Shown: piece by piece, positions 47,268-63,135 of the stretch
How the letters are laid out: every line of letters starts with the position of its first letter
Numbering within the stretch: position 1 is the stretch's first letter
Source: Anisakis pegreffii
Taxonomy: Eukaryota > Nematoda > Chromadorea > Rhabditida > Anisakidae
Assembly (NCBI GenBank): GCA_035041965.1
Contig: JAPYMA010000108.1
Coordinates: 123,312 to 187,311, forward strand
Direction: 5' to 3'
DNA: 64,000 nt
Position numbers and translations under genes: made by a program
Notes under the pieces: generated by a model
What the model was told of the DNA's origin: nothing
Seen by the model: only the letters and a program-made list of their open reading frames with translations
Database searches by the model: none

Positions 47268-47317
47268 ATCACTTGAAAGCTCAACGACCAATTCTGGTCG
47301 TTGAGCTTTCAAGTGAT
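47268..47317 (+). ncRNA. 23-bp perfect hairpin, miRNA-precursor-like or inverted repeat
   Basis: Arms 47268-47290 and 47295-47317 are exact reverse complements around a 4-nt ATTC loop. With two mismatched positions and a G-T pair the stem extends to about 30 bp. A 4-nt loop is shorter than in most miRNA precursors, so a palindromic element is also possible. Strand is arbitrary. Confidence 0.6.
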
Positions 47318-47330
47318 GCTAAATGTGACC

Positions 47331-47372
47331 AATTCAAAAGATGTAATCAACCCTGGTCACATCTTTTGAATT
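47331..47372 (+). repeat. Second hairpin, 14-bp arms
   Basis: Arms AATTCAAAAGATGT and ACATCTTTTGAATT are separated by 14 nt, 13 bp after the first hairpin. The sequence GACCAATTC occurs in both structures. Confidence 0.7.
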
Positions 47373-49626
47373 TGACGAAAACTTGCGATGTGGCTTACAA
47401 TTAGCCAGAATATTGTGATAAATCTTACGATAAGTTCAGAAATTATTCACTGAATATTTCCTATGAATGAATATACCTCTTTTTCCAAAACGTGCGCCAT
47501 ATGGTTCGCTTAACACGCTTGGAACACGCAAAAGAGCTTGGAAACAAGCGAAAGTACTGGTTATCCTACCGTGTTTCCCACTAACTTCATTAACTTCACC
47601 CAATCTGTTTTCGTTCCTTTAACAACCTCACCGAATACGCAAACCAACGTCCTTCCAGCATTTACAGTTCTTTGCATTAGGTTTATGATTTGTAATTTTG
47701 TTTATAATTAGACTGGTTCGTGGCGATACGTTTCGTGGCAGCAGTTCATTCGGACTGTTAACCCTGGGAAATAAACCATTTCGATCAATCAGATCATGTC
47801 ACATTATAAAATAATCCATAACCAGAAAGTGATCAATCCATGTGATTCTGCAAATTAGTTGCGTTAACGAGTTCTGAAATCCTTAACAGAAATAATCCGC
47901 ATATGCGTTCGTGACACTGCGTTATTCTGCAACGCTTAACGAGCTCTTTACGGAGTACTTCATTTTGAGGTGTCATAGCGATTTAGAGAAATGTACGGGC
48001 TTTGAATGGTGTCAAAAATGTCTTCTAGCAGTATGTTCATTCATTTCAACATTTGTTTCGGTGTGACAACTTATTATGCAATATCATTTCAAGTATAAAT
48101 GCCAATGTAATGAGAAGGTGAGGCTAAGAAACGAATAGAATGAAGAGTCAGGTGATAAATATGAAGCAAAGTGAATCAGTGATGCATCTTATGTGAGTAA
48201 GAAAATTATTAACGCATAAAAGCAGTGTTTTATAAGTGGTAATGTTCCTGTTCCACACTTTCGGCAAACTGTTCTATTCTGTTCTATTCCACCCTTCATC
48301 TATTTTGCTCTGTTTTATTGTTCGCATTTTTTTCCATGGAATAGAAGAATTTAACTGGAATAGAAACACCATTGGCTGCGAGGAACGGGTAGTTTCGGCG
48401 ATATCGTTTGTCATAAGGCATTGTCATAAATTTGCTCCATTTCCCTTTTCCGAGTCACTGGTATAAGTTTCATTATCACTACTACTTCCCAATGGTTACT
48501 TATAATTCATTACCATGTCTTTGAATAGAACTTGAAATGAAATTTCCGAATACATCAAATGATATAATAATCAACGCTGGCTAAACCTTTGAAGATATGC
48601 TGTAATACGTAAAGAAATGATCGTTGTCTCATGTGATCTGTCACAAGTGATTACTGCGATTGTTTACGTGAATGATTTGGTAAGTGTGATGTCACTGATA
48701 ATTCACTCGCTTTATCACAACTGTTTGTAATGTTGTAATAAAACTTGATTCGTGTCGTGTTCACAAATTATACATAAATGATTTAACATATAATTTGATA
48801 ATCCTTTTTCATTTACACGTAACAAAAACACGCAAATTCCAATTGTACATTTTTCAATGAGTACTTTTCAGACGTATAAGAATCGCATGATTTTGAGAGG
48901 GCAACTTGCAAGCTGTAGATCTCTCCGCTTAGTTGGTGGTAAATAGGATGATCGAATTGGTGATTTAAGCTGGAAGTAGATGATAAAAGATTGGATTCAT
49001 GGTAATAAGTGAGACCTGAGGCTTATATGCGAAGCATGAGCTTGTTCGTTCGACAAAAATACTGATCAGCTACAGAACATTTCATGAACAACGCTTCAAT
49101 GAGATATCTCCACCGCATTACCACATCGTTCTGGTTGGAATCTGCTTATTTCAGTGAAGTTAGATTACATAATAATATCATCTTGATCATTACTGCATAA
49201 TGTATGCATAATGCCAATGCATAATGCTTCAAAGAATGGAACACTTGTTAAAAAGTTTCAGTTTTGTATCAGCAACGTTAAGTCGGCCGGTCGAACCATC
49301 ATTTTCGTGCGTGCTCGCTGTAAGTTTTTTTTGTCGCAATTCAAGCCGCAAACTCAATTGTTCGAAAAAGTTCGATTTTCATCAGAAAAGAATAAATCAC
49401 AATGTTTTTCATCAATTCTACATGCTCACAATCAGCAACACCAACAAACATCGCAGAAATGATGACTGTAGGTGGTTTGCAAACTTCACAATCTGCAAAA
49501 TCCAATAAGAATCAATTGTACCTCAACTTCAATGACAATATTGTTGACTGTTAACCGCCCAAAATTTAACGTTGTTGTCTTGAAAAACGGATGATCTTTG
49601 CTGAATCCCATGCTGGATTAACTTGT

Positions 49627-50312
49627 TCACGTCGACTGAGCACTTTCTGTCCATGCCTGAAGAGTGCAGTTTTTCCGCTGTGCTGAAACCCAATTTATAA
49701 AGAATTCAAATCGCTTAGCAAAGACTGCATAAGATGAACGGTCATCAATTGATGTAGCGCTGATTGTGCTCAAGACTTCTATGGAGTTTGTTGTGACATC
49801 TCGCGGCGATAGAAATGGGTATGTGACTGTTTTCGAAGGTGTGAAAGAGATTTTTCTGCATGCAAATCCGATGTTTCGAATCATTCATGAAATATATAGC
49901 AGTTATTACTGTATGAGAAGTGCCATTGTTCGAGTCAATATCACATATTTTACACGAATTTTTCTCCTCCCAGACCTCGAGCAGACTTTTGAGAACTGAT
50001 GGATTAACATCCTCATTTAGGCAATCGACTAATGAAAATGATTCGAATATCATTTCGAATGATGGTTAAGGAGAACAAAATTTTGAATGATATCTCATCT
50101 TCAAATCACATAATCCGTAAGTGATTGGAGATAAAATTTAGCGAAGCGATCTGTCGATCAATGATTTTCGGTGTTCGCATTGCTATTATGCAAAAAATTT
50201 CAGCCATTATGCGATGCTCCACTTTCCAATAAAACTGATTGATTAGATTCGTCAGAAATGAGCTATCAGAAAAACGACTTGAAAAACACAAATCTTCCAA
50301 TGACGTGAGCAA
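49627..50312 (-). other. Low-confidence candidate exons, minus strand
   Basis: Protein-like frames are DSSFLTNLINQFYWKVEH and EIFCIIAMRTPKIIDRQI at about 50.1-50.3 kb, LVDCLNEDVNPSVLKSLLEV near 50.0 kb, and TFENSHIPISIAARCHNKL near 49.85 kb. Leu-rich helical spacing is suggestive of coding, but splice joints could not be fixed and no family is recognised. Confidence 0.25.
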
Positions 50313-51514
50313 TTAGTTTCGATTTTGAAGTTTTCGGCACGTGCAAACTTCATTTGGTTTATTTTTGGTGTATCTCTGGTGAGTTATGCTTAAAAACGAC
50401 ATAAAATCGAAGCAACAAAGCCAAATACCAAACGTGCAATCGTCGTGCAATTTGTTGGCCAATAACAAAAACTAAACTCGTGCTCAATTGCTGGCCTTTG
50501 AATCCTTCATTCTAAAGTTTCATATTGTTCGTTCCTCAGTTATTCATTCCGCCACTGATTCACATGGACATCACAGAACAAATCGATCAATTTCGCTTTA
50601 CTTCCTTCACATTTGTCTGCTGTGCACCAATGATTACGACGTGCTTTCAGTCTGTGCAATTTGAATTTTGCTTTAAAATTACATTATTCGCAGTATATGC
50701 AAGCACTATGCACCTGTTTGCGAAAAGAAAGCCAAATGAGGATTATGTAACCAAAAACAGAGTCCAGTGCTCATCCAATTGAATAAAGCACACACCGTAT
50801 GAGCCATCGATGAACATGAAACAAAGCGAGCTGACATAATGGAGGACTCAAAAGCATTTTCCTACAAGTGGCTTAGGCACTGAAATTATGATGTAACAAA
50901 TACAGATGGTATCAATTCGAATGGTGTGGTTTGCAATGCAAATTAATATTGCGATGCAAACAATTAATACTGAGATACGAATGAAACAAAGTTGTGATGA
51001 AAGCAATTCAACTGGCGAAAACTATCAGATTGCAGCATTTCTTTCGATTTCTCGGAAGTTTTTCAAAAAAATTGCTGCTAAAGCAATGGAATATTGTGAC
51101 GTGTTTGGGTCGGAAAATTTTTTGCATATAGTACAGTTGTTACTTGTTGAGATGGATGAAAAGTTTTAAAATATTAAGCTCGATTGATTTTTTTTTCGAA
51201 AAAAAAAGATCAAAATGGTGTGCTGCAAATGTTCTAGAAAAATGCTGAACTAGTCTGATTCTAAATGTATTGTGTGCATCGAAATAAAATCTGCGGATAT
51301 AAAAGAATCTCTTCTCGAAGCAGCAATCACGTAGTGTGTGTGTGTGTGCTTCAGTTGTTTTCTATTCGTGGTTAATGCCCGTCGAAAGTTTATCTGCAGA
51401 GTGCATTGCTATGATCTTCAATTAATGCTTTGATATAACTGATTTTGCGGTACTTGCAAACTCATTTAAATACTTCAACGCCATGGTCACCTCGTGCTAT
51501 AGGCTAGTGAGAAA
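50313..51514. other. Intergenic
   Basis: Two plus-strand frames (50525-50782 and 50906-51169) lack support. A TATAAAAG occurs at 51298-51305 and a short GT microsatellite at about 51336-51348. No convincing gene follows the TATA box. Confidence 0.35.
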
Positions 51515-51955
51515 TCAACAATCCAAAAGTTTTGGCTGTAACTTAGGATTACACTCGACCTTAAGCTGATCCTCTGGTTTAGGCATACGCTTGGTTTCAG
51601 TTTTATGCTCATACATGAACTGAAACTCCGGCCACGAACTGAAGCTCCATTCAGCATTATTCAGTTCCTTTCCACTCGAGTGTCGACATTGCTGAAAAGG
51701 TCCCATTCCGTTAGTGAGTAAGCAGTTCATTTCAGTTAAAGAGCATTCACGTTGTTTACTCCAATTACCAAGTGACTCTGAAATTTTCCGTGCATCCATG
51801 AATAGCAGCATTTTATCTGATTCCGACTGTATTTATCGGAATTGCTGTTTCCAGAATGGTCAATGGCAATCTATCTGTTTGCATTAACGGATCTTCGAAT
51901 GAATCATACTCTCGATTTTTTTGTTCGCTTAGATAGCTATGTTGGACCAGTGATT
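51515..51955 (-). pseudogene. Candidate exon pair with frame break, minus strand
   Basis: An open stretch from an acceptor at 51955 (SLVQHSYLSEQKNREYDSF, then LPLTILETAIPIN) runs into a second frame starting near 51826 (SESDKMLLFMDARKISES, later NNAEWSFSSWPEFQFMYEH) that stops at 51515. Both look coding but are in different frames, with no good intron between them. This could be a small frameshift, a tiny intron, or chance. No family is recognised. Confidence 0.25.
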
Positions 51956-53270
51956 CTGCGATCATAATATAGGAACAACGCAATTGCAATATCAATCATT
52001 TTCATACATTCGTAAACTTAAGGACAATGAACGCGATGGTTGTTAGGAACACAAAAGTATAAAAATGTGGAGTTGTAAAGTAGTTTTAGCACGATGATGA
52101 CATCATTCAAATGCAAGTGGATGAAGAGAACATTACTGTGATTAATTGCCATCATCGTTTGTTATTTGGATTAAGCAATTGTGTTTAGTTCAAGCAGTCG
52201 CTCGCTTCCAGATCTCACCAGATCAGTTGGATAACACCGCTGATCAAAGATTTCAACTTGTTGCTTCATTCAAAGCTGCATAAATGTTGATTGAATATGA
52301 TCGAATTGTTTTCTATAATCATATTCATCCCAAAAATACGCTTTTGACATCAGACAATTCAAGAACACGGGTTTTTTCTTCAATATGCCAATTAAACGGT
52401 GTTCTCTCAGCCCATTTGTAATGTAAATAATGTTGCCAAAAGAGCTTGATGCCAATCATTCGCAGTATATAAGCCGATTCTCAATTGTTCGCAATGCCAG
52501 TGATTCTTTCAGTGCGTGAAGAACACTTTATCACTCTTCACTTGAACTTCTGAAGTTACATCGCTGTTTTGCAGTTGGATTAAGCAATCGTTTGTTATGC
52601 TATCCGCAGGCAACATTCGTCGTCCCTCTGAAGCTTTATCCCGCGATTATATTTTGTTGACCTGAGCTACTTGAGGGCTTTAGTTGCTTTCTGATTTTGA
52701 TTTCTTTGAGTGGAAACCTAACCGAGAAGCGTCCAGAATGTTAAGTTGATGTAGTACCGTATACGCGTGTCGGGTAGTATTTGAATGAATCGCGCATCAC
52801 AGAACAACAGTTCTTAATACTTGCTGCATCGAAGAATCTTTCGCTGGGTTCCTATCGGGCATCATGGTTGATTCCATCGTTGGAAAACAGAAATTGTGTA
52901 AAATTTGATAACTTGATAAGATATATCTGAAAATTATGAGTAGCAATTCATCTGATCTTGTCAACGAATTCAAGTTATTTTCGAACAGTAGACCCATTTG
53001 ACGTCCTCTCCAGCGAACACTTCGTTATGCGAGTTACTTAACTTCTATGAGACGGATACTGTCTCGGATATAAACAGTGAAAGAATGTGATCACTGCGCA
53101 CCTTTGTTGATTTTGGTCCAGTTGATGCTTATTAATAGTCGTACTTGAACACTGTTTAATAGGATTGATTTCTTTAAAGCAAACAAGCGATTTGAACATC
53201 GTTATTCGTTATGCTATTTATTTGTGACTGCGTTTAAAACGATAATTGTAAGCGAGTTTTCAGCAGAACT
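51956..53270. other. Upstream of threonine dehydrogenase
   Basis: Contains short minus-strand frames (52270-52455 and 52797-52997) of uncertain status, a TATATAAG at about 52466, and a TATAAAC at about 53069, about 200 bp before the threonine dehydrogenase start. The last could serve that gene. Confidence 0.35.
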
Positions 53271-56889
<3,619 letters not shown>

Positions 56890-58599
56890 GACGCACGCCT
56901 ATGTGATCGTACATACCATTATTGCTCTCTATCATGTTGCTGTCACTGTAGATGCTGAATGGAACCGAACTGAATGCAAACGTGTTTCCAAAAATAAGAA
57001 ATTTTCCATGTGATAATGAGATATCCAAATCATTTTTGTATTGAAAACATTTTTTGCTCATCATTCACATATTAACAGAGCGTCGGAATTATGTATTTGC
57101 AAGCAATTCAGATCTCATCTTTGAGCTTCCTTTTAGTAAGTCACCTATCAGGTGACATCGGAATTAAGCGATATTGTATGTTTTTTTGATTTATCATATG
57201 ATTTATCACACGAAACTGATGGAATAGCTGATGCTAGATTGAGATCAACACTGGTCATTGATCTATTAGAGCCCAACAAATCAATCACGGAAGGCGATGT
57301 TGATGTATGATATCTCACTTTTGATCAATGTCAAATCCAACTGATCATCAGTTTTTGGGTGCGTTCTCTCATAACAACCTGATATTTCAGAGCTTTTAAT
57401 TTAGCCGGTTCCATTTTAACTGCAAATAACAATTTCGCAATTTGTTCGGGTCACTTTTCCGCTCTGTGCTCAACAAAGATTTTATTCAGAAATGAAAATT
57501 CTACTAAATAAATTATGAAAACAAATAAAATTGATAAATAATATCGCTCTAATGTTCTTTGTTAACACACAGAAATCAGGAGGTAAATGACAGTTGGAAC
57601 TGAATGCTGTGTTATCCATGGTATCCAATGCTATCCACGCAATCCACACTTGGAACAATATATTTGTTCATAATTTTAGCGATAGAAAGCACTTAGTGTA
57701 CGTGGTAACCGTAACATGAAATATGAAACTTGAACATATGAGATGGCCACGGCATAGTTGTTCTAATCCAGCACATCGACAGCACTTAACGTTCAATTGA
57801 AAACTGCTAAGTGCATAGTTACGAAATGTTCTGATCGTTACATTTTTAACTCACGATCAGACAACTCACACTACGTGCCATTATGCTTGTTAAAATCTTA
57901 ATCCACTTCATGTTTCAATTAGCTGACAACGAACAAAAAGCTTTTTGAATGAATCATATATCCATTTCTAGCCAGTACTTCGATCGAAGATTGTTTCATG
58001 TAGCATAATTTCGTCAGAATCAGTTCATTATATTATGGTGTCTAATGGGAAGCATCGTACAAGTTCTCACTTTCGAACGATGGATAGCAGAATTGACGGA
58101 ATGGATGTCCATTCCAACGTACAGCTGAATCGAGTAAAATTATCATTAGGTTGATGAGCTCGTGTCAAACAGTCATTCCGCAGCAGTTCGTTTTCTTTCA
58201 TGAGCAAACTCGATTTATATTTTTGAATTATGACTGAAGGTTATTTCTTGATTCAAGTTCAGCGATCAGAAAGCACTTGACCATTCTCACTGAAAGGCTT
58301 GCACTCTCATACTGAATAGTGGCCTATCTCAAATGGGTACCAAAACAATGAAAATTCGAGAACTGACGTTGAGCTATTGACCTCTTCAGCTTTAGCAAAA
58401 TTTTGAGCATATTGTTTGTCATTCAAAGAAAGGACCGTCCTGTCGCATGCACAGAAGAAAAAATTATAATTTACCGTTGTCTTGGATTTAACGTCGTTGA
58501 TAAAATTCAGTGTTCGAATAAATTCAAAGGATCCATTCAGGATTAACAATGTGATTAATTGCATGGCAACCACTTGCTTTTGTGACCGTTTGAGAGCGG
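56890..58599. other. Intergenic between threonine dehydrogenase and lectin
   Basis: A minus-strand frame at 58307-58663 (118 codons, with an internal hydrophobic start MQLITLLILNGSFEF) could be a small secreted protein but has no further support. The rest is AT-rich with no signal. Confidence 0.35.
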
Positions 58600-58607
58600 T
58601 ATAAAAG
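58600..58607 (+). promoter_or_regulatory. TATA box of lectin gene
   Basis: GGTATAAAAGGC, 158 bp upstream of the lectin ATG at 58765, on the same strand. Confidence 0.6.
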
Positions 58608-58764
58608 GCATCGTTTCGTTGATAAAAGCACAAATTGTAATCTGCTACTGTCGGCTGCCTCACAGATATAGTCAGTATCTAAATCTATTCACAGTGCTTC
58701 ATTTCTTGTCAGAACGACAAGTCATTCACCGCAGCTTGGTTGCAAATCTGCTTGACGAAACCAA

Positions 58765-60960
58765 ATGTTTTCTGCAGTGAGAATATATCTGCTGTTAGTT
58801 CTGGTAGGTTTTTAGCACTTTGAATGCATTTCATAAAAAATGGTCAATAGGCCTTCCATGAGACATTGCAGTGCTTAAGAGGCACGGCTTGCAAATTTAT
58901 CGAAGTTGCTTATTTGATGGTATTTACTGTCAAAACGTGCGCACTGATACCATTACATTGAGGTAACGTTACCAAGTCATCAATCCGACATCACATACGA
59001 TGCTGACTACGTCCATTTTCAAAATGTATCTGTTTACTTATACGATGGTGTAAAACTTCAAAACATACCGTCCGTAATGAAATGCGCTGAGGAATGTTAT
59101 TACAAGAAAAACAGATGTAATGCGTTCGAATATCATCAAGATCAACAATGTGTTATCTATCGTGTCATCGAATACAATGGCTCTTATGTATCCGGTATAT
59201 ACATCAAAAACGTAGAGTCATTTCCGGTTCCAAATATTTGTTATTCTGAGATATTTGCTAAGAAAGTTATCAAAGCTCTTGGTGAGTTTCACTTCGACTT
59301 TCACCTGAATAATCTGAATCGGTGAATAAAGAAGAGTACGATATTCGCTGAGAAACTCAGCAAAGATCCGTATTAATTGTGATTTGATGTTTCAGTCACT
59401 TCATAAGAATCGCATTGAAAAATAATGACCTTTTCTGAAACTTCGTTTCGTGCGATTAATTTTAGCGACATTCCATGGTAACAACTGAATCGACTTCACT
59501 TATCCTTTACCTTCAGGTCTACATCCATGCCAACTCTTTAATCCTGAGCTCGGTAGCCATGTCCGTTATGGTCGATTGACCAAAAAATGTTATACAGGGG
59601 TAAGAACTGCCGAACTTATGCTAGGTGAAAGATTCAGCTGGTTGGACAGCAGTATTCATCGCATCAGTGTTTTATGTCATCGTAGCGTGCTTAAAATTAC
59701 TCTAATGTTTTAAATGGCATACCACGCTTTGTGCTCAATTTTCATCAGTAAAAATTGGAATATTGCGACTCGAGCGATTCAGTTTCAGAAGGAGTATTAT
59801 TGTATCCATCCGAAGTGCTAACCGATCTGAACGAACTTGATTATTTCAGTGGACCCATATAAGTGGTTTCCAGAACTTTGTAGCAAAATGTGAATCCATA
59901 ATGAACAATCCTCGCATTGGTATGACGCCAGTGGTGATTGAAAACAAAGTTACATTTAATCAAATTATGGGTATGCAATGCTTTAAATGTTCTTCCATAA
60001 AGGATAACTGCATTGTAGATTCGAAAATCACGCGTTGACTCTAAAATATAAGCGCCATCTGATCAGGTGACCGGTAGGCTTCCGATTCCAATTCTTTGGC
60101 TTCGAGATCAGATGCCTTGCGATATTTTATCGGGCGGACGCTCGACTTCTGTGGGAAACACTGGAAGCGGAGAGCATGAAATAATAGCCAATGCTTAGCC
60201 TGTGGTTTGATTAAGTCTAGTCTATTGAGGATAAAAGGAATTTGCATTCCGCGTGAACGACGTCGAAGTTATGACGGAGTTCATTATAATCCCCCAAAAC
60301 AGGATCCCCAAAACATTGACCTGCATCAGCAACGAAAACGTTAGCTGACCCGAACGCATTTTCGAGGTCCCCGACATTCCCCGTCCCCGGCCCTTTTTCT
60401 TCCCCGCAACTGATTACTTCAGACCATGGTCCATCTGAAAACTGCAGCAGCCGAGATGCTGATATTTATCCATCGGTGACTGAACACTTGATAAGATGAG
60501 ATTTATATAAAGGCAGCTAGTTTCGAGTTACCTCACGTTGTCTATAAATTCAAACATTGATCCGCGTTAGCAAGGAAAACATTAAGAATGTCGCAGAAGT
60601 TTGTGTTCCATCCTGTTTTTTACCATACGATACTTCGAGCATGGCAGAAAATAATTTACAACGGCTTCGGGACTGAGTAACTTAGTCGGATTATAGCTGA
60701 TATCTTATCGTGATGTGATTACAGATATCTTTCAAATGGGAGCCCCAATGGTAACATGGCTTAGTCGTAAAAGCGTTAAATCGCCATGGTATTGGGGAAA
60801 TGGAGCTCCACTGAATTACACAAATTGGGCACCAGGACAGCCATCGGACGCCGGGAATTGCATGATGGTCAACATGAATGGAACATGGTCAACATATGAT
60901 TGTGACAGCTATCAGTCCTTCTACGGTATCTGTGAAGCGAATGCTTATCAATTGCCGTGA
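58765..60960 (+). CDS. Secreted PAN-like plus C-type lectin domain protein
   Basis: Five exons, 58765-58803, 58963-59281, 59517-59599, 59850-59970 and 60725-60960, join in phases 0, 1, 0 and 1 and give 265 residues. The first 20 residues form a signal peptide (MFSAVRIYLLLVLVTLP). Residues about 25-110 contain a Cys-rich region resembling a PAN/Apple module (MKCAEECYYKKNRCNAFEY, then QQCVIYRV). From about residue 125 a C-type lectin-like domain begins (CQLFNP, KKCYTGWTHI, AKCESIM). It ends with WYWGNGAPLNYTNWAPGQP, GNCMMVN and GTWSTYDCD, then GICEAN. The usual calcium/sugar motifs EPN or QPD and WND are replaced by QPS and WSTYD, so classical Ca2+-dependent sugar binding is doubtful. Nematode C-type lectins are often immune-related or host-facing secreted proteins. 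The last intron (754 bp) holds a GC-rich foreign-looking block. Confidence 0.88.
60040..60440. other. GC-rich, foreign-looking block inside lectin intron 4
   Basis: The composition shifts to clearly GC-richer sequence with CCCCGTCCCCGGCCC tracts. A minus-strand frame (60247-60041, with SDLEAKELESEAYRSPD near its end) reads protein-like but has no start context. It may be a transposable-element fragment. A plus-strand TATATAAAG at 60504-60512 follows it. Confidence 0.35.
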
Positions 60961-61629
60961 TCCGGCAAAGTTTTATTTTACATCACCAAATTCGTGTTTA
61001 TTTCTGACTGATCCGTTGCTGAACTAAACCTTGGAATATTGGTAATAACAGAATGACGTTGATGTTTTTTGTTACTGGCTGTGACCTTAAACGATGATTT
61101 CAAGCAGTCGTCACATTACGTAGGAGTACGGAGAGTGACCAATTCCTGCAAGTATCCTGACTAGCACTGTGAATTAGGCATTGCACTGAAGAATATAATG
61201 TTGTGCGAAACTGTATCCTCATACTTTTGAAGGAATAGCGCAACTGTTACAAACAGTCAAGATACGTCAACATGGCTTTGAAAACCGCGGCCCAAAGTTT
61301 TACGAGGATACATAAATCGAAGATAGAAGGGATGCAGTTGCTTCTTGTCGCATCAGCACTGAATGAGCGCGAATCTCGAGATCAAGGCAACCTTTGGATG
61401 ACCTCGTATTCGAGTCAAACCAAAAGTAACTCTGTAACGATTGTGCGGTTTCCACAAATCGTTTATTTTTGAATCACCTCAAGCTTGAGTATTTAAACGA
61501 AAGACAACAGCGCGGATCGCAAACGAGATTGTAATTGCTAACAGTATATCAATAAATATCATAATTACATAATGCAAATAAACTTATGAATCGCATAACT
61601 TTTCATTCATACAGATTTATTTCTAATCG
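60961..61629. other. 3' flank of lectin gene
   Basis: A 66-codon plus-strand frame at 61272-61472 lacks support. No other signal is seen. Confidence 0.4.
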
Positions 61630-63135
61630 TCATCTGCACCGCCCAATAATCTCACCTTGTCGCATTTACTTTCAATTCCTCTGTTCAGTCTTCTTAAGTT
61701 CTGTGCGATCATTCAAAACCGAATCTAGGTGATACCTAATTGTGGCTGCTACGAAAAGGACTGGGCACCACACCGAATGGCAGTCGTATGAAGCGATACG
61801 TTTGAACATTATCTTTCGATACATCATGCTATCCAAAGAAAGCGAGTAGTATCTCGACCCTCTTCTCTCAAAGACACCTGCAGGAATGCCTTTTCAATGT
61901 CGGAGATGATAATGATTGCCGACAGTCTAATGACGATAATAATGATCTTAACAGCATGCCACAGGGCTGAGGCAAAATCATTGGTCCTCTAAGCAGCGTT
62001 TCATTGAGGCTGTTTTCCTTCTTGTTCCCTTTCGAGCTGACATCATAGACTATTCTCAGTTTCATGGATAGTTTTACTACCGGTTGATGAGGAACGTAGT
62101 AGACCGCTCGAAGTTGGCGAAAGCTTTGATCCACTTTTTCAGTGATACTCATTTCTTGTTGTTCTCTGATAGTCTCATCGTACTTTCGAAATAATGATTG
62201 ATCAGCTCGTAATCGTTTGAATAACGTTCAACCTTCCCATACTAACTATTCCCCGCCATATTTCACCTCCCCTTTCTGTTTCGCAAAAATTTATTACATA
62301 TTCATGATCAGCTCGAGGAGCCCTACAATATGATATATATTTCATCACGAAAGGCCAGATTAAGTTTATGACCTTTCTTAGTAAGTCCACAATTAGTTGT
62401 CAACATCTTTTTATCTTCTTTCCATGGCTAGTCCACCTCATATCGATTGCCTCTCTCAATTATTGTCTTCTCAAATTCCTGAAAGGCCTTATCATCATCT
62501 CTAAGTGAGGGATTATCTTTAATCCCCATACTCTCTAAGTTCCAGAAGTCTTCAATGTTATTGGATAATTTATCAAGTCTTGACTGTTTCTCAACTTCAT
62601 CACTGACAACATTAATAGGTATATTTGCGGAGTTACTTTCCAACCACTCTGTTCGCACATGACCGCTCAACCCATCTCCAGTCGCTGTCGATATTCGGTG
62701 CAGTCCGCCTGGTAGTCTTTCAATTATTTTTCCCGTCATGAATTCCCATATGTAATCAGCACTAATCAGTAAATCAGGCACCACTTTTTCGTCTGCCATT
62801 TATAATCTATTTTCTGAACACTCTGTCGTTACTTTGCGTTGAAGGTCATTCGTCAGAAAGGGAATCGAGTTAGCTTGAATGTTCTTTTCCGTTCCGTCCC
62901 TCATGGCAATCTTCAATTCCACTGTTCTCAAGTCTACAGGACGACCTTTCCTCGATGAGAAGATATTTATAGATAACACTTGTCGAAGAAATGGAGATAA
63001 TTGCATATTCTTGACAACCTTTTCCGATGTAAACGTTCGTTGTGAACCAGAGTCGAGAAGCGCTGTTGCCGGATAACCTCTTTCATGTTCTGAATTAGGA
63101 CTGAATAGTTCCGCACCTACAGTCATAAGGTACAC
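61630..63135 (-). mobile_element. Decayed BEL/Pao-type retroelement, protease and RT part
   Basis: Read on the minus strand, an aspartic protease-like segment (ALLDSGSQRTF) lies at 63.1-62.8 kb. It is followed by an in-frame stop at 62802-62800. The typical inter-domain segment with PDLLISADYIWEF and FWNLESMGIKD lies at 62.8-62.4 kb. Reverse transcriptase blocks follow at 62.15-61.6 kb ([40 protein letters not shown]). These motifs are characteristic of BEL/Pao pol. Several stops and frame changes break it, the second half of RT, RNase H and integrase are absent, and no long terminal repeats were found. It is a truncated, non-functional relic. Confidence 0.85.

Larger units (their letters stand above)
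46566..49600. other. Gene-poor stretch with strong hairpins
   Basis: No coding evidence apart from short frames. Two adjacent perfect hairpins lie at 47268-47317 and 47331-47372 (listed separately). I see nothing else I can support. Confidence 0.45.
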
